Of a stretch of 14,190 bases of DNA, positions 6,852 through 12,672 are shown in pieces (position 1 is the first letter of the stretch; each line of letters opens with the position of its first letter). The position numbers and the translations under genes are program-made. Below the pieces are notes generated by a model that saw only the letters and a program-made list of their open reading frames with translations, was not told where the DNA came from and did no database searches. The stretch covers positions 1 through 14,190 of the forward strand of contig DATBKT010000043.1 in NCBI GenBank assembly GCA_036555705.1, read 5' to 3'. Source of the stretch: JARBAU01 sp029237525 (GTDB taxonomy: Archaea > Thermoproteota > Nitrososphaeria > Nitrososphaerales > Nitrososphaeraceae).

Positions 6852-7670
6852 GTGCTGCCATTGGACCAATCAGTAGGATGGCTTTCAGTAATGATTGCTC
6901 TAACGGCTGTTGCATATAGAATTAACGCGATCGATGCTTCCGGCGTCATTGCTGCAGTACCCGTAGGATTTCTAACGTTATATTTTGGGGGTGTCACGTG
7001 GTTTTTGGCATTGCTTTCTTTCTTTCTAATTGCGTCGTATTATACTAGACATAAATATGAACAAAAGGAATTAGCTGGTTTTTCGGAGAAAAATAGAGGG
7101 GCTAGAGGCTGGGCCAGTGTATTGGCAAATGGGGGATTGCCAGCATTTTTTGCTATAATGTATCATTTTACTGGCAATGATAATTTGTATTTGCTCTTTT
7201 TTTCCGGTTCACTCTCATTCGCACTAGCTGACACGATCGCAACCGAGATTGGATTACTGAGTAGATCCGCGCCCAGATCTATTCTCTCTGGCAAACATAT
7301 TGCAAGGGGGCATTCCGGTGGAGTTACTCTGAGGGGTGAAATGGCAGCGATTGCGGGGACCTTAGTTATTGGCGTAATCTGTGGCTTATTTTTTTCTAAA
7401 GATGAAGGTCAGTTTGCTATTATCCTAATTGCTTGCATTACGTCGGGATTGTTGTCTACGAACCTTGATAGTGTATTAGGAGAGAGTTTGCAATGCAAGT
7501 ATAGATGTACTGTGTGCAATAAATACGCTGAAAGTAGAATAGTTCACTGTGATGTCGTTACAATTCAGCATAAAGGATTGCGATTTATTGACAATAATGC
7601 GGTGAATGTTATAAGCTCGCTATTCGGTGCCGCAATATGTTCCATTTTTATTTTGGCATTTAATACTTAA
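6852..7670 (+). CDS. DUF92 family integral membrane protein (TIGR00297 / VTE6-TMEM19 type)
   Basis: The product is 272 aa from GTG 6852; the next ATG, codon 14 at 6891, would cut the first membrane helix. Several hydrophobic segments alternate with family landmarks: EKNRGARGWASVLANGG (79-95), LADTIATEIG (125-134), SGKHIARGHSGGVTLRGE (146-163) and the final FIDNNAVNVISSLFGA (245-260). Between the last helices is a CxxxCxxC...C set (Cys215, 219, 222, 233) that could bind zinc on one face of the membrane. Plant VTE6 in this family is a phytyl-phosphate kinase of prenyl-lipid metabolism, so a polyprenyl or phytyl phosphate substrate is a reasonable but unproven guess for an archaeon with isoprenoid lipids. 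It is a single gene with its own upstream region. The family call is good; the reaction is inferred from distant homologues. Confidence 0.82.
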   Translation: MLPLDQSVGWLSVMIALTAVAYRINAIDASGVIAAVPVGFLTLYFGGVTWFLALLSFFLIASYYTRHKYEQKELAGFSEKNRGARGWASVLANGGLPAFFAIMYHFTGNDNLYLLFFSGSLSFALADTIATEIGLLSRSAPRSILSGKHIARGHSGGVTLRGEMAAIAGTLVIGVICGLFFSKDEGQFAIILIACITSGLLSTNLDSVLGESLQCKYRCTVCNKYAESRIVHCDVVTIQHKGLRFIDNNAVNVISSLFGAAICSIFILAFNT

Positions 7671-7698
7671 GAAAAAGGACCTGATGTAACGCTACTGA

Positions 7699-7731
7699 CC
7701 TTTCCATTAGATCGAATATAGATCGGAAAGG
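7699..7731. repeat. Hairpin-forming inverted repeat between the DUF92 and nitrilase genes
   Basis: CCTTTCC (7699-7705) pairs perfectly with GGAAAGG (7725-7731). Inside it, GATC at 7710-7713 can pair with GATC at 7721-7724 around a 7-nt A/T-rich loop. The result is an 11-bp stem with a 4-nt bulge (ATTA) on one side. It starts 28 nt after the DUF92 stop codon and 89 nt before the nitrilase start. It could mark the 3' end of the DUF92 transcript or be a regulator dyad. No T-run follows immediately. Confidence 0.35.
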
Positions 7732-7783
7732 CTTGTGTACCAAGCAAGTTACTAAACTTGATGGGGGATGCTTAGTAATCCTT

Positions 7784-7793
7784 TTTAGTATAA
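7784..7793 (+). promoter_or_regulatory. TATA-like box for the nitrilase-family gene
   Basis: TTTAGTATAA is centred about 31 nt upstream of the GTG at 7820. This spacing supports a nearly leaderless transcript beginning at that GTG and argues against using the more upstream TTG at 7733. Confidence 0.4.
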
Positions 7794-7819
7794 TCCTTGA
7801 TATCGATTCCAGTAAATTC

Positions 7820-8668
7820 GTGAGTTCTATTAGAGTAGCGGTAGTACAGATGCAATCATCACAGCATAAGGCAGATAATCTTAACGTTGCCTTGGAATAC
7901 ACCTTGCTTGCTGCAACTAAAGATGCAAAAGCGATCTTATTCCCTGAATTCCTTATGGCATATTCTCCTGAAAATCAAAATGCAAAAGAATTGGTCAGTA
8001 CAGCAGAGTCTGTCAACAATGGAAAGTTTGTCGCTGCATTGCGAAAAGCAGCTAAAACTAACAATATTTCCATTGTGGCAACCATATATGAGAAATCTGC
8101 AAATAATGATCAACGGGTTTACGACACAGCGATAATAATTAATTCAATCGGAAAAATATCTTCTGTTTATAGAAAACTTCATTTATATGATGCTATGGGA
8201 TTTCAAGAGTCACGTAAATTTGTCGCTGGTGATAAGATTAACAAACCAGTTATGCTAGGTCCTACAAAAATTGGCATCATGATTTGTTATGACATTCGAT
8301 TTCCTGAAATGTCCAGAATATTAGTAGGAAATGGGGCTAACACATTAGTTGCACCCTCTGCTTGGGTGCATGGGATATTGAAGGAGGAACATTGGCTGAC
8401 GATGCTCAAAGCTAGGGCTATCGAAAACGGAGCATTCGTGATCGCGCCTGATCAAGTCGGAAATATCTACAGTGGACGGAGTCTGGTCATAGACCCATTC
8501 GGCGTGGTTCTTTTGGATATGGGGAATAAGCAAGGTGTGGATATTGTGGATATTGATGTGTCCCGAGTTAAGGGTATTAGACAGACATTGCCATTGCTCA
8601 AAAATCGTAGAACTGACGTATACAAGAGAGATCTAGATGTATTTTGTAGGGATTGCAATAAAAGATAG
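7820..8668 (+). CDS. Carbon-nitrogen hydrolase (nitrilase superfamily, Nit1/Nit2-like amidase)
   Basis: From GTG 7820 the product is 282 aa, a standard length for this branch. An upstream in-frame TTG at 7733 would add 29 residues that do not belong to the fold, and the TATA box at 7784-7793 supports 7820. The N-terminus VRVAVVQMQ-type strand (SIRVAVVQMQ) is typical. The catalytic triad is visible: Glu43 in FPEFLMAY, Lys119 in YRKLHLYD and Cys156 in MICYDIRFPE. Additional support comes from APSAWV, HWLTMLKARAIEN and the C-terminal LLKNRRTDVY, which resembles Nit2/omega-amidase and deaminated-glutathione amidase. The enzyme should hydrolyse a small amide to acid plus ammonia in the cytosol. 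The exact substrate cannot be read. It stands alone between intergenic regions of about 150 and 200 nt. Confidence 0.88.
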   Translation: MSSIRVAVVQMQSSQHKADNLNVALEYTLLAATKDAKAILFPEFLMAYSPENQNAKELVSTAESVNNGKFVAALRKAAKTNNISIVATIYEKSANNDQRVYDTAIIINSIGKISSVYRKLHLYDAMGFQESRKFVAGDKINKPVMLGPTKIGIMICYDIRFPEMSRILVGNGANTLVAPSAWVHGILKEEHWLTMLKARAIENGAFVIAPDQVGNIYSGRSLVIDPFGVVLLDMGNKQGVDIVDIDVSRVKGIRQTLPLLKNRRTDVYKRDLDVFCRDCNKR

Positions 8669-8836
8669 CAATGCATGAACTGATCAATACGGTTTCAATC
8701 TAACAACCTAGTGGGGGAACAGTTGTCACACAGTTACAATGAAATAAGTCAGGAGTTAATTTGGATTCTTGTTTGTGCCATGAGATGAATGAATTTCAGT
8801 TCATAAATAGTGTCCTTTAACTATGTTGTCTCTACC

Positions 8837-8844
8837 TTTTTATA
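8837..8844 (+). promoter_or_regulatory. TATA box for the thiolase-DUF35 operon
   Basis: TTTTTATA is centred about 26 nt before the ATG at 8867, the spacing of a leaderless archaeal promoter. It decides the start: the frame stays open upstream to a GTG at 8810, but that GTG lies on the wrong side of the box. Confidence 0.5.
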
Positions 8845-8866
8845 CCTAAAAGGGAATATTGCGAAT

Positions 8867-10027
8867 ATGACAAATAAGGTCTGTGTCCTAGGGGCAGGTA
8901 GCACTACGTACGGCAAGCTTAACGAGAGTATTATTGAATTGGCCCTGAATGCTTCGAGAGAAGCTATTATTTCTGCTGGTATCACTCCGAAGGATATTGG
9001 AGCTGGTTACATATCTAATGTTTTTGGCGCTGCCGACAAACAAGTTCATATTGCACCTGTAATCATGAGCAACCTAGGAATTCCCTATGTTCCTGGCCTT
9101 ACTATAGAGTCTGCATGTGGTTCTGGATCGGTCATGCTTCGAGAGGCTTTTGCCAATGTTTACGCTGGGTTTTACGATTGCGTATTGGCGGTTGGTGTAG
9201 AAAAAATTACCCATACTGGAACTGCCCAGAGTACTACTCTTTTCTCTTACTGTTCTGATTTTTTTTATGAAGGTGGTAATGGCGCTTCTTTTCCAGGCCT
9301 ATTCGCTTCCATTGCTAGAGCTTATCTTTCAACCTATAAGGCGACTGAGGAGGATTTAGCGTATGTCGCAGTTAAGAACCACGAGAACGGAATGCTTAAT
9401 CCGAAGGCCCATGTCAAGAGAAGAATAACGGTGGACGAAGTGCTAAGATCGCCCGTCGTTGCATCACCCTTGAAGCTATATGATTGCTGCCCATTTTCCG
9501 ATGGTGCATCAGCACTTATACTTTGTAATGAAAAATTTGCGAAATCCAGTGGTAGACCTTATGTTGAGATAATTGGCTCGGGTAGAGGAGCGTCCCCTGC
9601 AGCAATACAAGGACGAGAAGACATTACGACTATACCAAGCACAGTCAATGCGGCAAAACAAGCCTACAAAATGGCAGGGGTTACACCCAAAGATATTGAC
9701 TTTGCCGAGGTGCATGATTGCTTCACAATAGCTGAGGTAATCGATACTGAAGATCTTGGTTTTTTCGAGAAAGGCAAAGCTGCATCCCTTACTAGGGAAG
9801 GAGAAACTAAATTAACTGGAAGAATTCCCATAAACCCTTCTGGTGGATTAAAGGCCAAAGGTCACCCAATTGGTGCTACTGGTATCGGACAAGTAGTAGA
9901 GGTTTTTGAACAATTCACGGGTAAGGCTGGTCAAAGAACAGTGAAGGATGCAGAAATTGCTCTGACTCACAACTTTGGTGCGACTGGTGCTAGCGCCGCA
10001 GTACATATCTTTAAAAAGGTCAATTAA
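8867..10027 (+). CDS. Archaeal thiolase (acetyl-CoA C-acetyltransferase, SCP2-type)
   Basis: The product is 386 aa from the ATG at 8867 (MTNKVCVLGAGSTTYGK). Active-site features are the nucleophilic Cys84 in ESACGSGSVM, HDCFT (283-287), which is characteristic of SCP2-type and archaeal thiolases, the GGLKAKGHPIGATG loop (326-339, His333) and HNFGATGAS (368-376). The enzyme condenses two acetyl-CoA to acetoacetyl-CoA, or cleaves it in the reverse direction. In archaea this feeds the mevalonate route. In ammonia-oxidising archaea a beta-ketothiolase also ends the hydroxypropionate/hydroxybutyrate carbon-fixation cycle by splitting acetoacetyl-CoA. Which role this copy plays cannot be decided here, because no HMG-CoA synthase or cycle gene is adjacent. 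The gene is 3 nt upstream of a DUF35 gene, the known structural partner in archaeal thiolase complexes. High confidence in family and pairing. Confidence 0.93.
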   Translation: MTNKVCVLGAGSTTYGKLNESIIELALNASREAIISAGITPKDIGAGYISNVFGAADKQVHIAPVIMSNLGIPYVPGLTIESACGSGSVMLREAFANVYAGFYDCVLAVGVEKITHTGTAQSTTLFSYCSDFFYEGGNGASFPGLFASIARAYLSTYKATEEDLAYVAVKNHENGMLNPKAHVKRRITVDEVLRSPVVASPLKLYDCCPFSDGASALILCNEKFAKSSGRPYVEIIGSGRGASPAAIQGREDITTIPSTVNAAKQAYKMAGVTPKDIDFAEVHDCFTIAEVIDTEDLGFFEKGKAASLTREGETKLTGRIPINPSGGLKAKGHPIGATGIGQVVEVFEQFTGKAGQRTVKDAEIALTHNFGATGASAAVHIFKKVN

Positions 10028-10030
10028 CAG

Positions 10031-10432
10031 ATGTCAAATACAAAACAACAAGAAGATCGTCACGGTGTTCGAAATAAATTCGTTAAATCTGCAATTGATG
10101 GAAAAATACTTGCTAATAGATGTACTAATTGTGGTCATTATATGCTAGAAACTGTTTATTTCTGTGAAAAATGTGGCAAGAATACTTTTGAAGCTGAGGA
10201 AGTTGACGGAAGCGGCACAGTGATTACATATACTATACTCGCGGTGGCGCCCGAGGGATTTGAAGACGCAGGATCTTATGCCTGGGTCGTTTTCAAATTG
10301 AAAGATAAACCTATTAGAACTTCGGGCTTTTTGAGTAATATTGTAAATTCAGCTGATTTGCCTATAGGCTCTAGAGTTGCCGTGACTGGTTATGACGAGA
10401 AGCATGGTTTACTACTTAAAAAGTTAGATTAA
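10031..10432 (+). CDS. DUF35 zinc-ribbon/OB-fold acyl-CoA-associated protein
   Basis: The product is 133 aa starting 3 nt after the thiolase stop codon, so the two genes are cotranscribed. The N-terminal rubredoxin-like zinc ribbon has its four cysteines at 31, 34, 45 and 48 (CTNC...CEKC). An OB fold follows (DGSGTVITYTILAVAPEGFE, 59-78, and GSYAWVVFKLKDKPIRTSG). DUF35 proteins form a scaffold with archaeal thiolase and HMG-CoA synthase. There the OB domain takes part in CoA binding and lets the intermediate pass between the enzymes. No catalytic activity of its own is expected. All four zinc ligands are intact and the length is typical. Confidence 0.93.
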   Translation: MSNTKQQEDRHGVRNKFVKSAIDGKILANRCTNCGHYMLETVYFCEKCGKNTFEAEEVDGSGTVITYTILAVAPEGFEDAGSYAWVVFKLKDKPIRTSGFLSNIVNSADLPIGSRVAVTGYDEKHGLLLKKLD

Positions 10433-10602
10433 CTGAACTATTTAATAATATCAAAATTTATCGCTAAGTGTATGGGATTGTACCTCGAGAAAAACAGAAA
10501 ATGATGACTGTATGAGCTACTATTGATATAATCACTTTAGTTCAAGAAGAATGCAAAGACTGGAAAGGAGGTACAAAATATCAACTCCATTTCAGTCAAT
10601 CT

Positions 10603-10989
10603 TTAACCAAGTTTTTCAAATTTAGCGATCCAATTTCCATCTTTGGTTTCTAGTACTACATTGCCAATAAATGTACCATTGCTATATACCTTTGCATATT
10701 CTTGATTAATTCCAAAAAAAGCTTGAAAGAGGTTTCCTTTCTTGTGATATCCTGCTTCTATAACCTTTGCCCCAACTTTACTGCTTGCGCGGACGACAAC
10801 CTGCCTCGCAAATGACCAATCGCCTTTCCACGATATCATTTCAAATTCTCCAAAATTTCTTGTTATGAGAAATTTGCCACTTTGTATGGTTTCAAATTTT
10901 TTGTTGTGTTTCTTAGAGTACGCGTTCATCCAATCGACACATCTATTGGACTTCGACCTTTCAGCTGCAAAATTATTGGCTCCAGCCAA
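10603..10989 (-). CDS. Small hypothetical protein, probably the body of a gene interrupted by an in-frame TAG
   Basis: The open part begins at TTG 10989 (128 aa); an ATG lies at 10929 (108 aa). I do not recognise the family. The sequence is basic and beta-rich after residue 30 (ETIQSGKFLITRNFGEFEM; QVVVRASSKVGAKVIEAGY; YAKVYSNGTFIGNVVLE) and has no signal peptide or membrane span. This suggests a small globular cytosolic protein. Upstream, the same frame continues for 23 sense codons to an ATG at 11067, broken only by TAG at 10996-10998, and a good TATA box stands 29 nt before that ATG. The intact gene was therefore probably 154 codons. The present allele either restarts at the TTG, is read through, or is inactive. 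Confidence is for a real gene being here, not for its activity. Confidence 0.6.
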   Translation of the reverse strand: MAGANNFAAERSKSNRCVDWMNAYSKKHNKKFETIQSGKFLITRNFGEFEMISWKGDWSFARQVVVRASSKVGAKVIEAGYHKKGNLFQAFFGINQEYAKVYSNGTFIGNVVLETKDGNWIAKFEKLG

Positions 10990-10995
10990 TTCAAG

Positions 10996-11067
10996 CTATT
11001 CCATATCGATTAGGTATTTGTGCATTTTTCCTTCGACTCCACTTTCACCTATTCTACTCCGACGCAT
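10996..11067 (-). pseudogene. Separated 5' segment of the small hypothetical gene, closed by TAG
   Basis: ATG 11067 opens 23 sense codons (MRRSRIGESGVEGK, then MHKYLIDME) that stop at TAG 10996-10998. The next codons in the same frame are LELAGANNFAAERSK, the N-terminus of the downstream hypothetical protein. A TATA-like box is correctly placed for this ATG. A single C-to-T change (CAG to TAG) would explain the break, but a sequencing error cannot be excluded. Confidence 0.4.
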
Positions 11068-11091
11068 AGGTCTAGTCAATTACTCCACAAG

Positions 11092-11100
11092 ACTATATTT
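11092..11100 (-). promoter_or_regulatory. TATA box upstream of the interrupted small gene
   Basis: Read on the minus strand it is AAATATAGT, centred about 29 nt upstream of the ATG at 11067. This supports a leaderless transcript starting at that ATG rather than at the TTG at 10989, which would then lie about 78 nt into the message. Confidence 0.4.
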
Positions 11101-11165
11101 TCAGTTCTAAGGTAGTGACACCCAAAGGCAAGATTCAGTAATAGTTGCTACCGAGTCATTCTATT

Positions 11166-11294
11166 TCACGGGATGAGGTATACCAAAAAGCTCCCAAGAA
11201 TGATTCCAGCTACAATTAAACAAGTCACTATTATTCCTTTCTTTGTAGTCCTACGTTTAGTGTGGTTTGACTTGTTACCATATCCTTCTTCCAA
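11166..11294 (-). CDS. Very small single-span membrane protein
   Basis: A 42-aa frame from TTG 11294 ending at TGA. It consists of a short acidic start, a very basic stretch (HTKRRTTKKG, 11-20) and one clear membrane helix (IIVTCLIVAGIILGSFLVYL, 21-40) finishing in IP. The positive patch before the helix predicts a cytosolic N-terminus. The frame stays open eight more codons upstream (DDTEIDTL) to a TGA, with no ATG in frame. An ATG at 11322 lies one base out of phase with this extension. A TATA-like run at 11320-11331 is 25-38 nt upstream of the TTG, which fits a leaderless TTG start. I do not recognise a family. Charge pattern and helix quality make a real gene likely despite the size. Such tail-anchored miniproteins are common in archaea. 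Confidence 0.5.
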   Translation of the reverse strand: MEEGYGNKSNHTKRRTTKKGIIVTCLIVAGIILGSFLVYLIP

Positions 11295-11319
11295 TAGTGT
11301 ATCAATTTCAGTATCATCT

Positions 11320-11331
11320 CATATATATATC
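11320..11331 (-). promoter_or_regulatory. TATA-like run upstream of the miniprotein gene
   Basis: An alternating AT run (ATATATATAT at 11321-11330) is centred about 31 nt upstream of the TTG at 11294 on the minus strand. Because the run is symmetrical, it could equally serve a plus-strand transcript. Confidence 0.3.
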
Positions 11332-11660
11332 ACGCCGTATGATTTAGGAAAAACGAAATCAATATTATAGAATAAAACTGAAATATATTACTTGTGTAAT
11401 CATTTGTCCTAACGGAAATATTATGTCTAGAAATTCCTCAAGAATCTCAATTGAATTTAATGACCTAAGCAATTCTGTCTACTTGATCATGTTAGACTGT
11501 GCCGCACTTCGCATAGTCTTGACAATGAATTTAACACACACTACATTCTATTACATTTTAATTTTTATAATTTCTAGAAGTACGTGTTAGACCCATAGAC
11601 CAAATTCATCTGCCATTCACGATTCGTGTATTTCGCAGGTAAGATTTAAAACTTGTACTA
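11332..11660. other. AT-rich spacer, no supported gene
   Basis: The only frame of note is 55 codons from ATG 11423 to TAG 11588-11590 on the plus strand. Its translation contains a hydrophobic C-terminal run (TFYYILIFIIS) but has no convincing promoter, no family and biased AT-rich codons. I treat it as probably chance. No tRNA, terminator or repeat is evident in this stretch. Confidence 0.4.
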
Positions 11661-11855
11661 ATGGCTGCACCAAGGTTAGAACTTGGCATGTTATTTAAAT
11701 TCTCGACTATGATAAAAATAACACGAAACCCGCAGAGTATTCAAAGATATATATTGTGCCAACTAAATTATATTAATTATGACATTGCAAAACGAAATTA
11801 TCGGGGCGATGTTTTGAAGTATAAGGATAGTTTCTACTCAAAAATGAGAGAGTGA
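11661..11855 (+). CDS. Doubtful small ORF preceding the four-helix membrane protein
   Basis: A 64-codon frame from ATG 11661 ending 12 nt before the next gene. The middle and end are basic and tyrosine-rich (YINYDIAKRNYRGDVLKYKD). The first codons (MAAPRLELG) are typical of false proteins read antisense across a tRNA 3' end, so the N-terminus should not be trusted. If real, the start may be ATG 11688 or 11709. The next gene lacks a clear TATA box directly upstream, which gives weak support to a shared transcript starting before or within this frame. Confidence 0.25.
   Translation: MAAPRLELGMLFKFSTMIKITRNPQSIQRYILCQLNYINYDIAKRNYRGDVLKYKDSFYSKMRE
11662..11686 (-). other. tRNA 3'-end-like fragment (T arm plus acceptor strand)
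   Basis: On the minus strand, CCAAG-TTCTAAC-CTTGG forms a perfect 5-bp T arm with a 7-nt loop. It is followed by TGCAGCC and a discriminator-like A, the length of a 3' acceptor strand. The required 5' acceptor strand (GGCTGCA) and an anticodon arm are not found in the next ~100 nt, and loop position 57 is T rather than a purine. It is therefore not a complete tRNA. It could be a fragment left by integration at a tRNA gene, or chance. Confidence 0.3.
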
Positions 11856-11867
11856 CCGCTACAGAAT

Positions 11868-12371
11868 ATGGAAAGGGAAATCAATAATACATACAAACTG
11901 CAATGCCTGTATCGCAGATATAAAGATATTATATTTTTCAATAAGAATATTATTTTGTCTGGATTAGCATCTTTAGTAGTGGGCAGTTTAATTACTCAAC
12001 TTTATGCATTACACTATGGATATACGAACAATTTTACGAATTCTGTTGTATCCCTAGCTGCAGAATATTCTGTTTTCTTTCCACTGTTTGCGTTTTTGTA
12101 CTATCGTGACAATAAATTTAGATACGTAGATTCAGTTACTGGGAAAAGAAAAGGTGATATAATTAAGACTGACGTCAAAAAATTGATCGCAACTTTTTCT
12201 GTGTCAGAAATGATTTACTCGTCGTCGAAGGTCATAATAGGATATCAAATGCTACAAATGGCATTTTTGGCACCGTACCAAGCTGCTGTTGCTAGTACTA
12301 TGATGTCATGGATCTTGTCAGCAGCTTCAATAAATATTATGATAAAGGTACTTAAGCTTTTTAAACGATAG
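11868..12371 (+). CDS. Hypothetical four-helix membrane protein
   Basis: The product is 167 aa from ATG 11868. The N-terminus is basic (YKLQCLYRRYKD), followed by membrane helices at about 27-48 (NIILSGLASLVVGSLITQLY) and 57-79 (TNSVVSLAAEYSVFFPLFAF). A charged loop (YRDNKFRYVDSVTGKRKGD, 79-97) separates these from two more hydrophobic segments at about 105-127 and 138-162. The C-terminus is basic (LKLFKR). By the positive-inside rule the N-terminus, central loop and C-terminus should all be cytosolic. I do not recognise the family or any catalytic motif. The pattern resembles uncharacterised small membrane proteins of Nitrososphaeria. No clear TATA box is placed for this ATG. Gene reality is likely; function unknown. 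Confidence 0.65.
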   Translation: MEREINNTYKLQCLYRRYKDIIFFNKNIILSGLASLVVGSLITQLYALHYGYTNNFTNSVVSLAAEYSVFFPLFAFLYYRDNKFRYVDSVTGKRKGDIIKTDVKKLIATFSVSEMIYSSSKVIIGYQMLQMAFLAPYQAAVASTMMSWILSAASINIMIKVLKLFKR

Positions 12372-12672
12372 TTACTTGAACTTCGGAGAATGTGTTATTG
12401 TTATCAAGGTTATAGGCGAGTTTAGTTATAGTGGGTAGAGTAAGGAATATCGGGAGGATTTTGATTGAGCAATATTTCCCAAGTTGAGCAATAAGCAATG
12501 TTAACCAAGGTTTATTCTCCGGATATCTATTTGTGTAAACAATCATCTACTTTTTGATGTTTGTTCTACTCCAGATTTCAAATCAGAATTGTGAAGTTGG
12601 TTCACAGAAGGAATACTTAAATTATCTACTCAAGCCCTCGTATTACCTCATTGCATGAGGTCTATGAGATAG
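12372..12672. other. Intergenic spacer before the GcvH-TusA gene
   Basis: About 300 nt. A 61-codon minus-strand frame (12361-12546, ATG start) overlaps the end of the membrane-protein gene. It lacks a TATA box and any motif, so I do not call it. An AT-rich TATA-like stretch (ACTTAAATTATC, about 12615-12626) could drive the downstream gene, with transcription starting near 12648, on the palindrome described separately. Confidence 0.4.
12645..12661. promoter_or_regulatory. Perfect palindrome overlapping the ribosome-binding site of the GcvH-TusA gene
   Basis: ACCTCAT (12645-12651), a 3-nt spacer TGC, then ATGAGGT (12655-12661): seven perfectly paired bases per arm. The right arm contains GAGGT, a good match to the archaeal anti-Shine-Dalgarno, 11 nt before ATG 12673. 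The site could act as an operator at the likely transcription start, or as an RNA hairpin hiding the ribosome-binding site. It is one of the few Shine-Dalgarno-like sites in the window. Confidence 0.45.

Noticed and set aside
10563..10571. Strong Shine-Dalgarno-like AAAGGAGGT in the spacer after the DUF35 gene
   Set aside because: No ATG, GTG or TTG opens a usable frame at a proper distance downstream; the following DNA is the convergent end of the small hypothetical gene.
11173..11370. 65-codon plus-strand frame
   Set aside because: It is antisense to the basic miniprotein with a membrane helix (11166-11294), which has the more convincing composition.
11423..11590. 55-codon plus-strand frame starting at ATG
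   Set aside because: No well-placed TATA box, no motif and AT-driven codon choice; compatible with chance in this AT-rich spacer.
12361..12546. 61-codon minus-strand frame with ATG start
   Set aside because: Overlaps the end of the membrane-protein gene, lacks a promoter-like sequence, and has no recognisable feature beyond moderate hydrophobicity.
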